Shown here: piece after piece, positions 52,617-62,793 of the stretch | Layout: every line of letters starts with the position of its first letter | Position numbering within the stretch: position 1 is the stretch's first letter | DNA from: Variovorax sp. SG517 | Lineage (GTDB): Bacteria; Pseudomonadota; Gammaproteobacteria; Burkholderiales; Burkholderiaceae_C | Assembly: GCF_013376045.1 (NCBI RefSeq) | Contig: NZ_JABMJG010000002.1 | Span: forward strand, 744,001 to 808,000 | Direction of reading: 5' to 3' | DNA: 64,000 nucleotides | The notes under the pieces: model-generated | The model's database searches: none | What the model was told of the DNA's origin: nothing | The model's input: the letters and a program-made list of their open reading frames with translations, nothing else | Position numbers and translations under genes: made by a program

Positions 52617-53327
52617 TTATTTGAGCTGAACCGAGCCCGACACGGTCACCATCACGGCGGTCTTGCCGGCTTCGACCGGCACCGCCGAATCCGCCGACGA
52701 AAACGACTTGGCCTGCACCGCCATCATGCGCGGCCGGATCGGGCCGTTGTCGCTCGCGTTCACCGAAACCTCGCGCAGCGTGTAGCCGCCGAAGCCGAAG
52801 CCCTTGGCGAGTTCGTCGGCCTTCTGCTTGAAGTTCTGGATGGCGATGGTCTGCGCCTCGGTCTCGGTCTTGGCGCGCTGTTCGCGGCTCAGGCCGAAGC
52901 CCACGTTGCCCACGCTCAGCGTGGTGATGCGGCCAGCCGTCTGCGTGATGCGCGGGAAGTCGCGGCCTTCGAGAACCAGTTCGGTCGAGCCCTGCCAGCC
53001 GTTGATCTTGCCGTCCTTGGTGTAGCGCGGCGACAGGCTGAAGTTGCCGGTGCGCACGTCGAGCTGGCCCGCCTGGGCGTTCTTCTTCGCTTCGGCCAGC
53101 GCGGCGTCGAGAGCGGCCTTCAGCTGCGTCTGCACGGTGGCTGCGTCGGTCGCGTCGCGGGTGGTCACGAGCGTCATGCTCAGCATGTCCTGCTGGACTT
53201 CGACCGCACCCGATGCGGTGAGCTGCAGCACGTTCTGGGGAGCCGGCGTGGCGGCGTTCTGGGCTAGGGCGGTGCCGGCAGCGGCCAGAGCGGCGCAGGC
53301 CGCGAGCAGTTTGATTTTCTTCTTCAT
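52617..53327 (-). CDS. SIMPL domain (DUF541) protein, exported
   Basis: 236 residues. A signal peptide ends near ALAQNA (about 22-25). The mature part is a DUF541/SIMPL domain: LQLTASGAVEVQQDMLSMTLVT at its start, STELVLEGRDFPRI in the middle, VNASDNGPIRPRMMAV and a final VTVSGSVQLK. Similar proteins (E. coli YggE) are periplasmic and linked to oxidative stress. The role here is unknown. It follows a second exported protein gene by 82 bases. Confidence 0.88.
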   Translation of the reverse strand: MKKKIKLLAACAALAAAGTALAQNAATPAPQNVLQLTASGAVEVQQDMLSMTLVTTRDATDAATVQTQLKAALDAALAEAKKNAQAGQLDVRTGNFSLSPRYTKDGKINGWQGSTELVLEGRDFPRITQTAGRITTLSVGNVGFGLSREQRAKTETEAQTIAIQNFKQKADELAKGFGFGGYTLREVSVNASDNGPIRPRMMAVQAKSFSSADSAVPVEAGKTAVMVTVSGSVQLK

Positions 53328-53409
53328 GGCGAGGTTCTCCCGTTTGATGTGAAAGACAGGCAGGCCCACTCCGAAGGCGGGCCGGCAGGCCGGCGCATCG
53401 CGCACTGTC

Positions 53410-53769
53410 TCAGCGGCGCTGGCTGCGCGGCGCGATCGGCAGTTGGCGGGCCGCGGCCGGTGGCACCGGCACGATCCGCTCGGCCGGCTGCGATTCTGCC
53501 GAATTGAGCAAAGCACCCGCGGCGGGCGGGGTCCATTGGCCACGGACCTGCTGGCGCAGTTCGAACAGCTCGGCAGGCGTGAGGCGCCGCCCGGCAATGG
53601 CCTCTCCGCGGCGGACTTCTTCGCGCTGCGCGGCCCTGTGGGCGGCAACGGCGTCCCGGACTTCATTGCGCCGGACCTCGCCCACCCTGAACAGATCGCC
53701 AGACACCGCCAGCGACGGACCGCAGGCGAATACGAGGAGGAACGGCAGGGCGAATGTAGGACGTCTCAT
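53410..53769 (-). CDS. Small exported hypothetical protein
   Basis: 119 residues. The first 21 (MRRPTFALPFLLVFACGPSLA) look like a signal peptide; the Cys near position 16 is not in a clean lipobox. The mature part is charged and Arg-rich, with RRLTPAELFELRQQVRGQW near 61-79 and a Pro/Ala-rich end. No family recognised. It is on the same strand as the SIMPL gene downstream and diverges from the OmpR-like gene. Confidence 0.6.
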   Translation of the reverse strand: MRRPTFALPFLLVFACGPSLAVSGDLFRVGEVRRNEVRDAVAAHRAAQREEVRRGEAIAGRRLTPAELFELRQQVRGQWTPPAAGALLNSAESQPAERIVPVPPAAARQLPIAPRSQRR

Positions 53770-53848
53770 TGAGTGGAAGTCGGCAGGAAGCGCGACTTTG
53801 CCATCACCTCGCTAACGTCGGATGACCAGACCGCGAACGTCCGCAAGT

Positions 53849-53926
53849 TTTGTAACTTAGTGTCAAACACTAAGTAAATCCGGCTCAACGAACCCTCAAC
53901 GCCTTCAGAATCGGCCCTGTTACAAA
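53849..53926. promoter_or_regulatory. Inverted TTTGTAAC / GTTACAAA sites upstream of the OmpR-like gene
   Basis: TTTGTAAC (53849-53856) and its exact complement GTTACAAA (53919-53926) flank the upstream region of the response regulator gene. Between them ACTTAGTG TCAAA CACTAAGT (53855-53875) forms a perfect 8-bp inverted repeat. AT-rich islands like these are unusual in this GC-rich window and are candidate regulator-binding sites. Self-regulation is an inference. Confidence 0.45.
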
Positions 53927-53941
53927 TTCGACGTTGTAGAA

Positions 53942-54673
53942 ATGACTCAAGTTCCCGCTCGCACCGACAAGATCGTGATCGTCGACGACGACGCCCGCAT
54001 CCGCGACCTGCTGCGCCGCTACCTGACGCAGGAAGGCTTCGAAGTGATCGTGGCCGAGGACGGCAAGGCGCTCAACCGCATCCTGTTGCGCGACACGGTC
54101 GACCTGATCGTGCTCGACCTGATGATGCCCGGCGAGGACGGCCTTTCCGTTTGCCGCCGCCTGCGTGCCGCCAACGACCGCACGCCGATCATCATGCTCA
54201 CCGCCAAGGGTGAGGACGTGGACCGCATCGTCGGCCTCGAAGTCGGCGCCGACGACTACCTCGGTAAGCCTTTCAACCCGCGCGAACTGCTGGCCCGCGT
54301 CCACGCCGTTCTGCGCCGCCGCCCGCCGCTCGAGGCGCCCGGGGCCCCCTCCACCGAGAACGAGACCGTCACTTTCGGCCCGTTCGCCTTCGACCTCGGC
54401 TCGCGCACCCTGAAGAAGGACGGCGAAGAACTCTCGCTGACCACCGGCGAGTTCGCCATGCTGAAGGCGCTGGTGCGCCATCCGCGCCAGCCGCTGTCGC
54501 GCGAAAAACTCGCGCAACTGGCGCGCGGCCGCGAGTTCGAGCCCTTCGACCGCAGCCTGGACGTGCAGATCTCGCGCCTGCGCAAGCTCGTCGAGTCCGA
54601 CGCGGCTGCGCCCCGCTACATCCAGACCGTCTGGGGCGTGGGCTACGTGTTCGTGCCGGACGGCACGGCCTGA
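53942..54673 (+). CDS. ompR: Response regulator, OmpR/PhoB family
   Basis: 243 residues. Receiver domain with acidic D15-D17 (IVIVDDDARIRD), phosphoacceptor D59 (VLDLMMPGEDG), T87 and K109 (GKPFNPREL). The C-terminal winged helix (about 145-240) ends IQTVWGVGYVFVPD. Together with the next gene it resembles the OmpR/EnvZ pair, which controls porins and osmotic responses. The Shine-Dalgarno is weak, and AT-rich inverted repeats lie upstream. Confidence 0.92.
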   Translation: MTQVPARTDKIVIVDDDARIRDLLRRYLTQEGFEVIVAEDGKALNRILLRDTVDLIVLDLMMPGEDGLSVCRRLRAANDRTPIIMLTAKGEDVDRIVGLEVGADDYLGKPFNPRELLARVHAVLRRRPPLEAPGAPSTENETVTFGPFAFDLGSRTLKKDGEELSLTTGEFAMLKALVRHPRQPLSREKLAQLARGREFEPFDRSLDVQISRLRKLVESDAAAPRYIQTVWGVGYVFVPDGTA

Positions 54674-54747
54674 CGCCACGTTGAAAGGTGGCCGTCGGCC
54701 AACCCCCCAGACCCGGCGCTGCCCAGGAGGACGGCGCGCAGGTCACG

Positions 54748-56172
54748 ATGCCGAGCCCGCTCGAAGCGAGCGCGCAACGTGACCGCCGCCCCGGCCTCAA
54801 GCTGGGCTTCAGCCTTTTCTGGCGCACTTTCTTCCTGCTGGCGCTGCTGCTGATCGGCTGCACGGTCGCCTGGCTGCAGACTTTCCGTTCGCTCGAATAC
54901 GAGCCGCGCGCCATTCAGACGGCGCACCAGATCGCCTCGCTCGTGAACCTCACGCGCGCGGCGCTGGTGTACTCCGACGCCATCACCCGGGTGTCGCTGA
55001 TCAAGACCCTGGCTGACCAGGAGGGCGTGCGCATCCTCCCGCGCGAGCCCAACGACCGCTTCCAGCCCTATACCAGCGGCGCGCTCGACCTGCGCGTGAC
55101 CGAGGAGCTCATCGAACAGCTCGGCGAAGGCACGACGGTGGCCAGCCGCGTGAACGACGAGGCGGGCCTGTGGATCGGCTTCACCATCGAGAGCGACACC
55201 TACTGGCTGCTGCTCGACCCCACCCGCTTCAGCCGCGTGGGCGGGCGCACCTGGCTGGTGTGGCTGAGCACCGCCATGGCTTTGTCGCTGGCCGGCGCGG
55301 CGCTGATCACGCGGCTCATCAACCTGCCGCTCAAGCAGCTGTCGCGCGCGACCATGCAGGTGCGCGAGGGCGAGTACGAGGCGCACCGGCTCGACGAGCG
55401 CGCCCGCACCAACGAGATCCGCGCGGTCAACATCGGCTTCAACCGCATGGCCGACCAGCTCGCCAAGATCGAGCAGGACCGCGCCATCATGCTGGCCGGC
55501 ATCTCGCACGACCTGCGCACGCCGCTCGCCCGGCTGCGGCTGGAAACCGAGATGAGCGTGGCCGACGAGGACGCGCGCGACCACATGGCCGCCGACATCG
55601 CCCAGCTCGACGCGATCATCGACAAGTTCCTCGACTACGCGCGGCCCGACCACGTCGACCCCAAGCCGGTGCTGCTGCGCGACGTGGTGGACGCCTGCAC
55701 CTACGCTGTACAGGACTACGAGGAGATGAACATCAAGGTCGAGGTGCCGCCCGACCTGCGCGTGATGGGCGACGAGGTCGAGCTCACGCGCGTGATCTCC
55801 AACCTGGTCGAGAACGCGCGGCGCTACGGCAAGACGCCCTCCACCGGCGTGGCCGACGTGACGATCCAGGCGCAGGCCAACAACGACGCGGTGCTCATCA
55901 AGGTGCGCGACCATGGCGCGGGCGTCGAGCCGGCCCTGCTCGCGCAGCTGACCAAGCCCTTCTTCCGCGGCGATGCGGCGCGCACATCCGCGGCCGGCGC
56001 GGGGCTGGGCCTGTCGATCGTGGCGAAGAACATCGAGCGCATGGGCGGCACCTTCGCGCTCACCAGCACGCCGGGCCGCGGCCTGGCGGCGCACATCAGG
56101 ATGCCGCGCGCGATGCCGCCCGGCATGAAGCCCGGCGAACCGCAGGGCGGCGGCGCCAAGAAGCCGGCCTGA
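54748..56172 (+). CDS. envZ: EnvZ-like sensor histidine kinase
   Basis: About 474 residues from ATG 54748; an in-frame GTG at 54688 is an alternative. Two transmembrane segments (near 26-48 and 165-190) enclose a periplasmic sensor region of about 120 residues, followed by HAMP. The phosphoacceptor is H254 in GISHDLRTPLARLRLE; the ATP-binding N box is NLVENARRYG, and G boxes are VRDHGAGV and GAGLGLSIV. It pairs with the OmpR-like regulator immediately upstream. The C-terminus ends at a terminator shared with ispF. Confidence 0.92.
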   Translation: MPSPLEASAQRDRRPGLKLGFSLFWRTFFLLALLLIGCTVAWLQTFRSLEYEPRAIQTAHQIASLVNLTRAALVYSDAITRVSLIKTLADQEGVRILPREPNDRFQPYTSGALDLRVTEELIEQLGEGTTVASRVNDEAGLWIGFTIESDTYWLLLDPTRFSRVGGRTWLVWLSTAMALSLAGAALITRLINLPLKQLSRATMQVREGEYEAHRLDERARTNEIRAVNIGFNRMADQLAKIEQDRAIMLAGISHDLRTPLARLRLETEMSVADEDARDHMAADIAQLDAIIDKFLDYARPDHVDPKPVLLRDVVDACTYAVQDYEEMNIKVEVPPDLRVMGDEVELTRVISNLVENARRYGKTPSTGVADVTIQAQANNDAVLIKVRDHGAGVEPALLAQLTKPFFRGDAARTSAAGAGLGLSIVAKNIERMGGTFALTSTPGRGLAAHIRMPRAMPPGMKPGEPQGGGAKKPA

Positions 56173-56192
56173 AGGCCGGCAGCGCTTCTTAT
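56163..56192. terminator. Hairpin terminator between envZ and ispF
   Basis: GCCGGCC TGAA GGCCGGC (56163-56180) spans the envZ stop codon and is followed by CTTCTTATTT. The convergent ispF gene ends just past it. The 7-bp GC stem is stable, but the T-tract is interrupted. Confidence 0.6.
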
Positions 56193-56680
56193 TTGTGGAG
56201 AAGAACGGCCGCGCGGGCCTCCATCGCGCGGCCCTCGCCCACCGGGCCCAGCTTCTCGGCCGTCTTGGCCTTCACGTTCACCTGCTCCAGCGCCACGCCC
56301 AGCGTGTCGGCAATGCGCTGGCACATCAGCGGAATGTGCGGCGCGAGCTTGGGCGCCTGCGCGACCACCGTGCTGTCGACGTTGCCGATCTCCCAGCCCG
56401 CCGCACGCACCCGGCGCGCCGCCTCGGCCAGCAGCACGGCCGAATCGGCGCCTCGGAACTGCGGATCGGTGTCCGGAAAATGCCGGCCGATGTCGCCGAG
56501 CCCCGCACCGCCCAGCAGCGCGTCGGTGATGGCGTGCAGCAGCACGTCGGCATCCGAATGTCCCAGCAGGCCGGTGGTGTGCGGCACCTCGACGCCGCCG
56601 AGGATGAGCTTGCGCCCCGCCACCAGCTGGTGGACGTCCCAGCCCTCGCCGATGCGGATGCTGAATGGCGCGGCGGTCAT
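56189..56680 (-). CDS. ispF: 2-C-methyl-D-erythritol 2,4-cyclodiphosphate synthase
   Basis: 163 residues. Zinc and substrate motifs GEGWDVHQL and [20 protein letters not shown], then IGRHFPDTD. The C-terminal [19 protein letters not shown] is conserved. It cyclises CDP-ME-2-phosphate in the MEP pathway. It overlaps ispD by 4 bp (ATGA), the usual tandem order. Confidence 0.96.
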   Translation of the reverse strand: MTAAPFSIRIGEGWDVHQLVAGRKLILGGVEVPHTTGLLGHSDADVLLHAITDALLGGAGLGDIGRHFPDTDPQFRGADSAVLLAEAARRVRAAGWEIGNVDSTVVAQAPKLAPHIPLMCQRIADTLGVALEQVNVKAKTAEKLGPVGEGRAMEARAAVLLHK

Positions 56681-57399
56681 GCCAGCCCCTTCCTGCGGCC
56701 CAGCAGCACGGCCTCGGCCAGCGCGAAGTCTTCGGGAAAGGTCACCTTGAAGTTCTGCGCGTTGCCCGGTACCAAGAGCGGCGACAGGCCGATCGCCTCG
56801 ATGGCGCTGGCCTCGTCCGTGACGGCGTCGCCGGTGCGCTCCAGCGCGTCGAGCAGCATGCCGATGCGGAACATCTGGGGGGTCTGCGCCAGCCACTTGT
56901 CGGCACGCGGCAGGGTCTGGGCCACCCGGCTTTCGGCGGTGGACGACTTCAGCGTGTCTGCCAGCCGCTGAGCCAGCAGGCCGCCGACGGCGTCGTGCTC
57001 GCAGGCGGCGATCAGCGCCTCGATCTGGCTGGAGGTGACGAGGCAGCGGGCCGCGTCGTGCACCAGCACCCAGTCGTGCGCGCCGGCGCCCTTCTGCCGC
57101 AGCGCCACCAGGCCGTTGCGCACCGTGGCCGCGCGGGTAACGCCGCCCACGCGCAGCAGGTACTCGTTTTCCGAGGGAAATCGCGGCAGCACCGCATCCA
57201 CGTCGCGGTCGTCCGGCGACACCACCAGCGCCAGCCCGGCGAAGCGCCCCGACATCGCGCGGAAAGCCTCCAGCGTGTGGGCCACCATCGGCAGGCCGGC
57301 CAGGCGCCGGTACTGCTTGGGTTGCGTGGACTGCGCATGCCCCGCGCGATGGCCGGAGCCGGCGCACGGGATCAGCACGAAGAGTCGGGAAGAGGACAT
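56677..57399 (-). CDS. ispD: 2-C-methyl-D-erythritol 4-phosphate cytidylyltransferase
   Basis: 240 residues. The nucleotide-binding motif is [10 protein letters not shown] followed by PKQYRRL, with a slightly longer spacing before PKQY than in E. coli. [11 protein letters not shown] and the C-terminal [11 protein letters not shown] motifs are intact. It transfers CMP to MEP in isoprenoid synthesis. It is divergent from mfd with about 118 bases between starts. Confidence 0.95.
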   Translation of the reverse strand: MSSSRLFVLIPCAGSGHRAGHAQSTQPKQYRRLAGLPMVAHTLEAFRAMSGRFAGLALVVSPDDRDVDAVLPRFPSENEYLLRVGGVTRAATVRNGLVALRQKGAGAHDWVLVHDAARCLVTSSQIEALIAACEHDAVGGLLAQRLADTLKSSTAESRVAQTLPRADKWLAQTPQMFRIGMLLDALERTGDAVTDEASAIEAIGLSPLLVPGNAQNFKVTFPEDFALAEAVLLGRRKGLA

Positions 57400-57517
57400 G
57401 GGGCCCAGCGTCGGCCGTGGCCGACAAGCGGATAAAGGGCCGCCATTCTAGAATTGACCGCTACGCACACCCCTCGCCAGCCGGCGCGGGGTGTTGTGCA
57501 TTTCCATCAAGCGTTCC

Positions 57518-60500
57518 ATGGACCTCCCCCACCTCACGGCGGGCAAGCGATTCACGCTGCCGCGTCCTCCCTTGTCGGCAGATGCCTTGCTGCTGGCGCA
57601 ACTGGCCATGCGCGAGAAGGCCGCCGGGCGCGCCACCGCGATGTTCACGGCCGACGCCAACGACGCCCAGCGCCTGATCGACGAGATCAAGTTCTTCGCC
57701 CCTGACCTGCGCTGCGCCCTGTTCCCCGACTGGGAGACGCTGCCCTACGACAGCTTCTCGCCCCACCAGGACCTGATCAGCGAGCGCCTGGCCACCCTCT
57801 GGCGCATCAGCCAGAAGGAGGCCGACGTGGTGCTGGTGCCCGCCACCACCGCGCTCTACCGGCTGGCACCGCCCTCCTTCCTGGCCGGCTACACCTTCCA
57901 CTTCAAGGCCAAGCAGAAGCTGGAGGAGTCCAAGCTCAAGGCCCAGCTCACGCTGGCCGGCTACACCCACGTGACGCAGGTGGTGAGCCCCGGCGAATAC
58001 GCAGTGCGCGGCGGACTGATCGACCTGTTCCCCATGGGCTCGCCGGTGCCCTTCCGCGTCGACCTGTTCGACGACGAGATCGACACCATCCGCACCTTCG
58101 ATCCCGACACCCAGCGCAGCCTCTACCCCGTGCCCGAGGTCCGGCTGCTGCCGGGGCGCGAGTTCCCGATGGACGACGACGCGCGCGGGCGCTTCCGCAG
58201 CCGCTGGCGCGAACTGCTCGAGGGCGACCCGACCAAGAGCCGCATCTACAAGGACATGGGCAACGGCGTGGCCACCGCCGGTATCGAGTACTACCTGCCG
58301 CTGTTCTTCGACGAGACGGCCACCGTGTTCGACTACCTGGGCGCCGACGCCACCGTGGTGCTGCACGGCGACCTGGAACCGGCCTTCCAGCACTTCTGGC
58401 AGGACACCAACGAGCGCTACCGCCTCGTGCGCGGCGACCCCGAGCGCCCCGCCCTGCCGCCCGAGGCGCTGTTCCTGAACGCCGAGCAGTTCTACCAGCG
58501 CGCCAAGCCGCATGCGCAGCTGGCCATCCGCGGCGACGTGGACACCGACACGCCCTACGCCGAGTTCGACAGGCTGCCGCCCTTCGCCGTGGTGCGCGGC
58601 GCCGAGGACCCGCTGGTCGGCCTGAAGGCCCACATCGCGAAGACGCCGCACCGCGTGCTGCTGATCGCCGAGAGCGAAGGCCGCCGCGAGAGCCTGCTCG
58701 ACTTCCTGCGCGCCAGCGGCGTGAACCCGCCGGCCTTCGATTCGCTGGCCGAGTTCGAGTCCTCCGGCGACGAGAAGACAGGCATCGCCACCGCCGCGCT
58801 GGCCTCGGGCTTCGCATGGCGCGAACAGGGCATCGACTTCGTCACCGAAACCGAGCTCTTCGCCACCGCGCCCACCACGCGCCGGCGCAACAAGAAGCAG
58901 GAGCAGGTCAGCGACGTCGAGGCGCTCATCAAGGACCTGTCGGAGCTCAACGTGGGCGATCCGGTGGTCCACAGCGCGCACGGCATCGGACGCTACCGCG
59001 GCCTGATCCACATGGACCTGGGCCAGGGCAACGGCCCCGACGGCAAGCCGCTGCTGCAGGAAATGCTGCACCTGGAGTACGCCGACAAGGCCACGCTCTA
59101 CGTGCCCGTGTCGCAGCTGCACCAGATCAGCCGCTACACCGGCGTCAGCGCCGACGAGGCCCCGCTGCACAAGCTGGGCTCCGGCCAGTGGGAAAAGGCC
59201 AAGCGCAAGGCGGCCGAGCAGGTGCGCGACTCCGCCGCCGAGCTGCTCAACATCTATGCCCGCCGCGCGGCGCGCGAGGGCCATGCCTTCCGCTACTCGC
59301 CGGCCGACTACGAGGTGTTCGCCAACGACTTCGGCTTCCAGGAAACGGCCGACCAGAAGGCGGCCATCCATGCCGTGGTGCAGGACATGATCTCGCCCCA
59401 GCCCATGGACCGCCTCGTGTGCGGCGACGTGGGCTTCGGCAAGACCGAGGTCGCCCTGCGCGCGGCCTTCATCGCCGTTACCGGCGGCAAGCAGGTGGCG
59501 TTTCTCGCGCCCACCACGCTCCTGGCCGAGCAGCACTATCAGACGCTGGTCGATCGCTTCGCCAAGTGGCCGGTGAAGGTGGCGGAAATGAGCCGCTTCC
59601 GCTCGGCCAAGGAAATCACCGCCGCCGCGAAGGGCTTGGCCGACGGTCAGGTCGACATCGTGGTCGGCACGCACAAGCTGCTCTCGCAGTCGGTCAAGTT
59701 CAAGAACCTGGGCCTGCTCATCATCGACGAGGAACATCGCTTCGGCGTGCGTCACAAAGAAGCGATGAAGGCCATGCGCGCCGAAGTCGACGTGCTCACG
59801 CTCACCGCCACGCCGATTCCTCGCACGCTGGGCATGGCGCTGGAAGGCCTGCGCGACCTGAGCGTGATCGCCACCGCGCCGCAGCGGCGCCTGGCCATCA
59901 AGACCTTCGTGCGCAACGAGGGCACCGGCGTGATCCGCGAAGCCGTGCTGCGCGAGTTGAAGCGCGGCGGGCAGGTCTACTTCCTGCACAACGAAGTCGA
60001 GACCATCGAGAACCGCCGCCAGAAGCTTGAAGAAATACTGCCCGAGGCCCGCATCGCCGTGGCCCACGGCCAGATGCCCGAGCGCGAGCTGGAGCGCGTC
60101 ATGCGCGACTTCGTGGCGCAGCGCTACAACCTGCTGCTGTGCTCGACCATCATCGAGACCGGCATCGACGTGCCGACCGCCAACACCATCGTGATCAGCC
60201 GCGCCGACAAGTTCGGCCTGGCGCAGTTGCACCAGCTGCGCGGGCGCGTCGGCCGCTCGCACCACCAGGCGTACGCCTATCTCATGGTGCCCGACACCGA
60301 GGGCCTGACCAAGCAGGCGGCGCAGCGGCTGGACGCCATCCAGCAGATGGAAGAGCTCGGCTCCGGCTTCTACCTGGCCATGCACGACCTGGAGATCCGC
60401 GGCACCGGCGAGGTGCTGGGCGAGAACCAGAGCGGCAACATGATGGAGATCGGCTTCCAGCTCTACAACGAGATGCTGAGCGAGGCCGTGCGCGCACTGA

Positions 60501-61000
60501 AGGCCGGGCAGGAGCCCGACCTGCTGTCGCCGCTGTCGGTTACGACCGAGATCAACCTGCACGCCCCCGCCCTGCTGCCCGACGACTACTGCGGCGACGT
60601 GCACCTGCGGCTGTCGTTCTACAAGAAGCTGGCCACGGCGAAGACGCCCGACCAAATCGACACGCTGCTAGAGGAAATCGTCGACCGCTTCGGCAAGCTG
60701 CCGCCGCAGGCGCAGACGCTGATCGACACCCACCGCCTGCGCGTGCTGGCTCGGCCCTACGGCGTGGTGAAGGTCGATGCGGCGCCGGGCATCATCAACA
60801 TCACATTCAAGAAAGATCCGCCGGTGGATGGCATGGCCATCATCCAGCTGATCCAGAAGAACAGGCACATCAAGCTCGCCGGCAACGAGAAGCTGCGCAT
60901 CGAGCGCGAACTGAAAGAACCCAAGGACCGGGCCCAGATGGTGCGCGACGTGCTGCGCAGTCTGGGCCAGCCCACCGTCAAGGAAAACGCCACCGCATGA
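57518..61000 (+). CDS. mfd: Transcription-repair coupling factor Mfd
   Basis: 1160 residues from ATG 57518; an in-frame GTG at 57491 is less likely. The UvrB-homology region is at the N-terminus. The RNA-polymerase-interaction domain includes [20 protein letters not shown]. The helicase motor has Walker A GDVGFGKT (636-643), [12 protein letters not shown] and [14 protein letters not shown] domain closes the protein. It releases stalled RNA polymerase and recruits UvrA. It is followed by serB with a 4-bp overlap. Confidence 0.97.
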   Translation: MDLPHLTAGKRFTLPRPPLSADALLLAQLAMREKAAGRATAMFTADANDAQRLIDEIKFFAPDLRCALFPDWETLPYDSFSPHQDLISERLATLWRISQKEADVVLVPATTALYRLAPPSFLAGYTFHFKAKQKLEESKLKAQLTLAGYTHVTQVVSPGEYAVRGGLIDLFPMGSPVPFRVDLFDDEIDTIRTFDPDTQRSLYPVPEVRLLPGREFPMDDDARGRFRSRWRELLEGDPTKSRIYKDMGNGVATAGIEYYLPLFFDETATVFDYLGADATVVLHGDLEPAFQHFWQDTNERYRLVRGDPERPALPPEALFLNAEQFYQRAKPHAQLAIRGDVDTDTPYAEFDRLPPFAVVRGAEDPLVGLKAHIAKTPHRVLLIAESEGRRESLLDFLRASGVNPPAFDSLAEFESSGDEKTGIATAALASGFAWREQGIDFVTETELFATAPTTRRRNKKQEQVSDVEALIKDLSELNVGDPVVHSAHGIGRYRGLIHMDLGQGNGPDGKPLLQEMLHLEYADKATLYVPVSQLHQISRYTGVSADEAPLHKLGSGQWEKAKRKAAEQVRDSAAELLNIYARRAAREGHAFRYSPADYEVFANDFGFQETADQKAAIHAVVQDMISPQPMDRLVCGDVGFGKTEVALRAAFIAVTGGKQVAFLAPTTLLAEQHYQTLVDRFAKWPVKVAEMSRFRSAKEITAAAKGLADGQVDIVVGTHKLLSQSVKFKNLGLLIIDEEHRFGVRHKEAMKAMRAEVDVLTLTATPIPRTLGMALEGLRDLSVIATAPQRRLAIKTFVRNEGTGVIREAVLRELKRGGQVYFLHNEVETIENRRQKLEEILPEARIAVAHGQMPERELERVMRDFVAQRYNLLLCSTIIETGIDVPTANTIVISRADKFGLAQLHQLRGRVGRSHHQAYAYLMVPDTEGLTKQAAQRLDAIQQMEELGSGFYLAMHDLEIRGTGEVLGENQSGNMMEIGFQLYNEMLSEAVRALKAGQEPDLLSPLSVTTEINLHAPALLPDDYCGDVHLRLSFYKKLATAKTPDQIDTLLEEIVDRFGKLPPQAQTLIDTHRLRVLARPYGVVKVDAAPGIINITFKKDPPVDGMAIIQLIQKNRHIKLAGNEKLRIERELKEPKDRAQMVRDVLRSLGQPTVKENATA

Positions 61001-61707
61001 GCGCTACTGAAATCTACCCCGGCCTGGTCATCCAGCGCGTGAAGCCGCCGCTGAAGCTCGCCGACTTCAAGCTGATCGCGTTCGACATGGACTCGACACT
61101 GATCAATATCGAGTGCATCGACGAGATCGCCGATGCCGTCGGCAAGAAGGCGGAGGTGGCCGCGATCACCGAAGCCACCATGCGCGGCGAGATCAAGGAC
61201 TTCAAGGAAAGCCTGCGCCGCCGCGTGGCGCTGCTCAAGGGCGTGCCGGTCGAGGCGCTGCAGCAGGTTTACGACGAGCGCCTGAAGCTCAACCCTGGCG
61301 CGAGCGAACTGGTGGCTGCGTGCAAGGCGGCCGGCCTCAAGGTGCTGCTGGTGTCGGGCGGCTTCACCTTCTTCGCCAACCGCGTGAAGGACCGGCTGGG
61401 CATCGATTTCGCACGCTCCAACCTGCTCGACGAGGCCGGCGGCAAGCTCACCGGCGAAGTGGTCACGCAGAGCTGGGGCGACATCTGCGACGGCGCCGAG
61501 AAGCGCCGCACGCTGTTGGAGGTGGCCTCGCTCATGGGCATCTCGCCGCAGGAGACGATCGCCGTGGGCGACGGCGCGAACGACCTGCCAATGATGGGCG
61601 AAGCCGGGCTCTCGGTGGCCTATCACGCCAAGCCGAAGGTGCGCGAGCAGGCCATGGTGGCCATCAACGAAGGCGGCCTCGACCGCGTGCTGGAAATCCT
61701 GAAATGA
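60997..61707 (+). CDS. serB: Phosphoserine phosphatase
   Basis: 236 residues. HAD motifs: nucleophile D30 and D32 in AFDMDSTLINIECIDE, SGGFTFFANR, and VGDGANDLPMM. It makes serine from phosphoserine. It lacks the N-terminal ACT domain of some SerB proteins and matches the E. coli core length minus that domain. It is coupled by ATGA overlaps to mfd upstream and to the Ldh2-family gene downstream. Confidence 0.94.
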   Translation: MSATEIYPGLVIQRVKPPLKLADFKLIAFDMDSTLINIECIDEIADAVGKKAEVAAITEATMRGEIKDFKESLRRRVALLKGVPVEALQQVYDERLKLNPGASELVAACKAAGLKVLLVSGGFTFFANRVKDRLGIDFARSNLLDEAGGKLTGEVVTQSWGDICDGAEKRRTLLEVASLMGISPQETIAVGDGANDLPMMGEAGLSVAYHAKPKVREQAMVAINEGGLDRVLEILK

Positions 61708-62786
61708 CCGACGCCGCCGCGCCTGCTCCATCCGCTCCCCTCTATCGGGCCGATGCGCTCGTCGCCTACGCCGACGCACTGCTGCAGAAGGCCGGCCTTG
61801 CCGCGCCCAAGGCGGCCGTGGTCGCGCGCACGCTGGTCGAAGGCGACCTGCTGGGCCACGACACCCACGGCCTCGCGCTGCTGGCGGGGTACGTCAAGGA
61901 ACTTGAATCCGGCGGCATGACCCGCGACGGCGCGCCCGAGGTGCTGTCCGACCGCCCCGCTGCCGTGCTGTGGGACGGCAGGCGGCTGCCCGGCCCGTGG
62001 CTCATGGACCAGGGCATGAACCTGCTGGTGCCGCGTGCGCGCGAACTGGGCACGGCCTCGCTGGTCATCCGGCGCAGCCACCACATCGCCTGCCTCGCCG
62101 TCTACATGCTGCGCGCGCTCCAGGAAGACATGCTGATGCTGCTGGCCTGCTCCGACCCCAACGCGGCCAGCGTCGCGCCCTTCGGCGGCACGCAGGCGGT
62201 GTTCACGCCGAATCCGCTGGCGATGGGTTTTCCGCTGTCGCAGGGCGGCGTGATGGTCGACATCTCGGCCTCCATTACCACCAACGGCATGAGCAACCGC
62301 AAGCGCGCGGCCGGCGAGACCTTCGCCGAAGAGTGGCTGATCGACGCCGCCGGCAAGCCATCGAACGACCCTCAGGTGCTCTTCGACCAGCCGTCCGGCA
62401 CGCTGCTGCCGGTGGGCGGACTGAGCCACGGGCACAAGGGCTACGGCATGGCGCTGCTGGTTGAGACACTCACGGCCGGCCTCGCAGGCCACGGCCGCGC
62501 CGACCCGCCCGAGGGCTGGGGTGCGACGGTGCACGTCACGCTGCACGACCTGAACGCCTTCGGCGGCAAGGAAGCCTTCCTGCGCCAGATGGACCACGTG
62601 GCCGAACGCTGCCGCGCCAATGCGCCCATCGACCCGGCGAAGCCTGTGCGGCTGCCGGGCGAAGGCGGATTGAAGCGTCGGGAGTTGCAGTCGAAGAACG
62701 GGGTGCGGCTGCACCCCTCGATTGCGCGCTCGCTGCAGGATGCGGAGCAGCGCCACGGCCTGCGGCTGGCGCAGGCGCTGGTCTGA
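61704..62786 (+). CDS. Malate/L-lactate dehydrogenase-family (Ldh2) oxidoreductase
   Basis: 360 residues of the Ldh_2 family, NAD(P)-dependent enzymes unrelated to classical LDH/MDH. Motifs include GDLLGHDTHGLALLAGY near the N-terminus, SHHIACLAVYML, TPNPLAMGFP, DISASITTNG and GLSHGHKGYGMALLVE. The substrate may be a 2-oxo acid or a ureido/imino acid; it cannot be told here. It overlaps serB by 4 bp and is the last gene of the mfd unit. Confidence 0.9.
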   Translation: MTDAAAPAPSAPLYRADALVAYADALLQKAGLAAPKAAVVARTLVEGDLLGHDTHGLALLAGYVKELESGGMTRDGAPEVLSDRPAAVLWDGRRLPGPWLMDQGMNLLVPRARELGTASLVIRRSHHIACLAVYMLRALQEDMLMLLACSDPNAASVAPFGGTQAVFTPNPLAMGFPLSQGGVMVDISASITTNGMSNRKRAAGETFAEEWLIDAAGKPSNDPQVLFDQPSGTLLPVGGLSHGHKGYGMALLVETLTAGLAGHGRADPPEGWGATVHVTLHDLNAFGGKEAFLRQMDHVAERCRANAPIDPAKPVRLPGEGGLKRRELQSKNGVRLHPSIARSLQDAEQRHGLRLAQALV

Positions 62787-62793
62787 GCGGGGC

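Noticed and set aside
57461..60655. 1064-codon minus-strand frame opposite mfd
   Set aside because: mfd has all helicase motifs in order; the antisense frame is low-complexity and unrecognisable.
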